From: Congeria kusceri
Taxonomy: Eukaryota > Mollusca > Bivalvia > Myida > Dreissenidae
Reading direction: 5' to 3'
DNA length: 64,000 bases
NCBI GenBank assembly: GCA_027627225.1
Contig: CM051024.1
Span: 83,128,204 to 83,192,203 of the forward strand
Shown piece after piece: positions 60,310 to 64,000 of this stretch. The translations under genes were made by a program, and so were the position numbers. Numbering within the stretch: the first letter of the stretch is position 1; each line of letters opens with the position of its first letter. A model generated the notes under the pieces. It saw only the letters and a list, made by a program, of their open reading frames with translations. It did not search any database and had not been told where the DNA came from.

Positions 60310-61574
60310 ATTGTTTTCGCTCTAAAAAAGGTGAATACGGTAGATTACCAATGTGTGTGACTTACACATTTGAATTTATCACATACTGGTTAAAATCATG
60401 CACACAAATAAAATTATTCTCGTTTCTAAATTGTTTCTATTTATAGTACTCGGTATTTTCGGTATTATTCGTTTTGCGTTTCGTTTAAAGCGGGAAAATA
60501 GCTCGTGCATTGCATGGTTTTGTATGGATATATAAACGTTAGACGGCATGGTTTGTCACTCGAGGTCTTCTTGGCAGCAAAGTTAGGTCAATGAAGTTTT
60601 TACATTTTAGTCAAAGTAATGTTGCTAGTATTTCGATGTTTAATTCGGCTTTTCAAAGACAACATTAGAAGCAATCCGATCGGACTGCTGAGCGTCAGGG
60701 AGAGATTATGTATTGGAGAGATAATGTATTATCTGTTTTTACACTTAATTTTTTCAGATATATTGAAAATCCAGATGTTTGTATAATGTTTGACTTTGAA
60801 TGCGGGGCATGGACCGCACAATCGCATTTGATTACAATTTTAAAGTACTCCGATTAAATTAGTTTTCATACGATTGTGTGTAAGTGTGTATTTTCCTTTG
60901 GTCTGCTAGACTAGACTTTGTGTTTGGTAGATTTAAAAGTCATTTTTTGTTCTGGTTTACCGTATAGGGAATTTGGTACTAATGCATGATTTTTGGATGG
61001 AGAGGTCCCGTCGTTGTTGTCAGTGAAGTGTTTCAATTGCAAGGGTCGTCTAATAAATCTTTAGTGGGTGGTATCAAGTTTGAATAAAAACACTGGTACA
61101 ACACATTGTGGAAACTTGGCTAATTGTTAACAAGGCAACATGGTTTTGCTGTGCTTGTTTGTTTGTTTGCGGTCAGACACTTATTGTTAATAGGGGGAAC
61201 CATGGTTTTCTCTTTACAATGACGCTGTAATCGTCTAAAATTTAAATCGTTTATTTTACCCGTATCCATTAGTCCATGTTTATAACGGTTCTCACTTGCA
61301 TTGTTACTGACTTTATATTTCGTACATCAACACTCACGACGAAATGAGATATTTCATTGTACATGGGGAAGCACGTTTTAGTATATGCACGTAATATTAA
61401 TGTTAGTTTGTATTTGTGCAAAATCATGTCCTCTAGTTGCGATGTCCATATATATTTTCTTTATTCTTTTATGAAACATATTGCCACTCTGTACATATTG
61501 TTTCAACTTTGTCACAAACTGTTTTATCTTTTATAAAAATAGTTTAATCTCTATGATATGCACTAAGTTAGTCG
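60310..61574. other. Non-coding stretch
   Basis: No supported gene or repeat was found. Confidence 0.3.
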
Positions 61575-61584
61575 GCTAATGACA

Positions 61585-61760
61585 TGCTTATATGGTGTCC
61601 GCCTTGCGATCAGGAGGTCCCGGGTTCGATTCCCACTGTGGGAGCGTACTCAGGATCTCCCCCAAAGACACCAAGTACTGGTTCGTCCCAGGAAACGGAC
61701 TCGAAAGCGTCTCAATAAGACTTAGGCTTTTGATGCAATCGAGCTAAAATAAATAGGTTT
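61585..61760 (+). repeat. tRNA-derived SINE
   Basis: A tRNA-like head with an excellent B box (GGGTTCGATTCCCACTGTGG) after 'gtccgccttgcgatcaggag'. The body has 'ggatctcccccaaagacacc', 'aagtactggttcgtcccagg' and 'acggactcgaaagcgtctca', and the tail is aataagacttaggcttttga and on to an AATAAA-like end. The A-box half is disrupted. It is a bivalve-type SINE. Confidence 0.7.
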
Positions 61761-62181
61761 AAACTAATGCTTGGTAGTTCGCCTATTCATGTTTATAACA
61801 TGTTGGAAAGTTCCGTGGATTTTTTTTTTGTTTTGATTCACACTTGTTAGTTAAACAGAGCTGTTTTGTGTTCAACTTTTATGAATCCCGGCAATAATGA
61901 AATAGCAATATCACTTTCACACAGTTGAAAGTAAATCACTAGTTTTTTTATAATATTGTTTATTATATAGCCTTATTTTATATACATTCTTGTTTTGTTC
62001 TATTTCGTTCTTTTCGTAATAAATTGAATTTACTGACACACGTCTTTGCTAGCTTATATTCATTCTTTTATAGATTATTGGATATTATTTTGTGTTTGCA
62101 GATGATTTTATTTCAATGACTTGAACGGAACGTACATATACTAAATGATAAAGTTTCACAACAGATTTACGTTTTCATTTT

Positions 62182-62351
62182 CCAGACATGCATGTTAGCC
62201 TTAGGGACCTTTTGTTCCAGACATGCATGTTAGCCTTAGGGACCTTATGTTCCAGACATGCATGTTAGCCTTAGGGACCTTATGTTCCAGACATGCATGT
62301 TAGCCTTAGGGACCTTATGTTCCAGACATGCATGTTAGCCTTAGGGACCTT
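62182..62351 (+). repeat. Nearly perfect 35-bp tandem repeat, five copies
   Basis: The unit starts ccagacatgcatgttagcct and continues tagggaccttatgtt. Four full copies and a 30-bp fifth differ only at one base (ttttgtt in the first). Such uniformity indicates recent expansion. There are no spacers between the units. Confidence 0.95.
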
Positions 62352-62359
62352 CATGTATG

Positions 62360-63505
62360 CGGTGTTTTTGCCTGTGATCTTTGTAGCAGCGTTTTGGATA
62401 TCGTTCAATGTTTTAAGAATGGTATTATAGCAGCAAGTTTAACTTGAAGAGTATTGTTAATGGTTGCACACCAACCCATAATGGCAATTATACGAACCCT
62501 TCTAAAAATTGTTGTATTTGGTCAGTTTCCAAATATGCTAATAAAAGATAACATGATTGTACAATCCGTTGGCGTTATTACCACATATTTGCCATGTTTG
62601 AATTACTCAAATAATTGCATATCAAATTTATAGATTTTCGTCATTAAACCGAAAGTTAAATGTTTACTAATGAACAGTATTATTTGATAGAGAAAATTCC
62701 ATGGTGTACACGTACTACGTTTTAAAGAGATGTTGTTTTGTTTTATTTTTGAAGAAGATATTAAAAAAAAGAAATAAAATAAAAATTCGTTCCGTAACGA
62801 TACTAATATGATATATTTATGATTTGTTTGAATCAAAAACAAGATTTTACTTCTACATCTAACATAGTTTTTTAACTTGCACATCTGTAGTGGGTTTGAA
62901 TATAAGTTGCTTTTTCCTTCGTGGTTGTCATGCACATTTCGCACTAGTAAAAAAGATTAATCTTTTATATACAATAATATTTTTTTCTATTTCTAATGCA
63001 GGTGGCGCTGGAGTTTAGCTAATTATGTAATCGTTGCATGGACCGTTATTGAGTTACACAGTAAGCGTTATGTAATTATGGCTTAAATGTTTTTGGTAGT
63101 TAATTAAGTCGATTTACAATGTACTTTTATTCTTTTTATTGACTTCGGCATTTGAATTCTGAGTAGTCATGCGCGAATGAAGGTTCACTGATTTTTTTAT
63201 GGATTATATTTTTCTGAATGTTATGACTGATTGATTCGTATTTTAAATTATTACTGTTTGTATTTATGACATTTAAATCAACCGTTTTCAAATTTGAACA
63301 TTTAACGTTATTGTTTGTAATTAAGATTGTTGGGCAAAATTTTATGTATTTTCTGTTGTTTTTTTTACGGATTACCAACCTATTTGCTTTTTAATTGGCG
63401 CAATGTACATTAATGTCATCAGCAACTTGAGTAATACCATAAAGGTAATTTTTACTTTGTATGAAATTAGCGGATACTTTCTTTGTCAGGTAATGCATTT
63501 ATTCT
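62360..63505. other. AT-rich non-coding stretch
   Basis: No supported gene. The minus frames at 62603-62944 and 63136-63378 are low-complexity, Asn/Lys/Ile-rich readings of AT-rich DNA. Confidence 0.3.
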
Positions 63506-63509
63506 GGGC

Positions 63510-63645
63510 GGAACGCCTATAATATTTTGTAGGTGCTCTGCAATTTGGTGGAATGCCAACTTATATTTTCTGCAATTGGCAGAATGCCATCTTGTTTGTT
63601 CTGCGATAGGCGGAATGCCATTTTGTGTTATCTGCAATGTAAGGT
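63510..63645. repeat. Degenerate tandem repeat of about 32 bp
   Basis: Four units share tctgcaat(t)ggcggaatgc followed by catctt or a variant, at about 63505, 63536, 63568 and 63600. Confidence 0.6.
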
Positions 63646-64000
63646 ACTCAATGGCGAAATACATCGAGCGTGTCTCTGATGATGGTCAATGTGTCAAAAC
63701 CTCTATCATTTAACGCACTGTATATGATAAAGTATACTTTATATAAAATTATTTAATATCAATTAATGAATTGCATATATAATGAAGATAGCAACTATTA
63801 ATATTGCTTATTATCTTAAGTTATTAATTTTATTATGCTAAAATGTTGATATTTATGTTAATTAATTCTCGAGTTGCATGAGTAGATATTTTTGTAGCAG
63901 AATATTGGCTAATTTTATTATTAAATCTTATTTGATCCTCTTTGATGTTTTGAGCCTAAGATAAGAAATCCTTTGATGATAATTTTGGTGTTTTTCAGGT

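Noticed and set aside
62182..62351. CRISPR-like array
   Set aside because: The units are directly adjacent with no spacers, in a eukaryotic context.

Overview
The window looks like AT-rich nuclear DNA of a marine or freshwater invertebrate, most likely a bivalve mollusc. The basis is the density of repeat types familiar from bivalve genomes (tandem arrays with 'tgaccttgacc' and 'caagtttcatg' cores, 'ctcaggtgagcg' ends, tRNA-derived SINEs, degenerate APE-type LINEs) together with short exons that have GT/AG borders. Species cannot be named from sequence alone, and no database was searched. Nearly all gene models below were built by eye from splice sites and reading phase, so they are predictions.

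Layout. 0-25 kb is mostly non-coding: one exon at 602-654, several MITE-like inverted-repeat elements, a 1-kb satellite (about 5.97-7.02 kb), a SINE, a possible acidic exon (minus, 11.8-12.0 kb), a 1.8-kb inverted-repeat element containing a tRNA-Asp copy (13.97-15.79 kb), a degenerate array (16.5-17.5 kb), a dead LINE (18.0-21.3 kb) and another array (24.1-25.1 kb). 25.2-31.8 kb holds a many-exon coiled-coil gene on the minus strand, nested in the introns of a possible plus-strand gene (exons 602-654, 25226-25320, 28581-28652). 35.5-39.8 kb is a young mobile element. 41.4-45.4 kb holds a second coiled-coil gene, on the plus strand, head-to-head with the first. 45.7-64 kb is repeat-rich, with a small two-exon gene end (52.0-52.5 kb), an isolated exon (59.4-59.6 kb), a LINE fragment (60.05-60.3 kb), a SINE (61.6 kb) and a perfect 35-bp tandem repeat (62.2 kb).

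Two things stand out. First, the 4265-bp element at 35522-39786 has 471-bp terminal direct repeats that differ at only 2 positions. Each repeat carries a 17-bp imperfect inverted terminus, and the whole unit is flanked by a 6-bp target duplication (TTCTGT). It has no reverse transcriptase; it encodes an intact 652-aa protein resembling Mutator-like DDE transposases and a frameshifted His-Cys box (His-Me finger) endonuclease. Second, the two divergent coiled-coil genes consist almost entirely of small exons that all start and end in the same phase (2 nt/1 nt split), so nearly any exon can be skipped or duplicated without changing frame. A 129-bp exon recurs in both genes.
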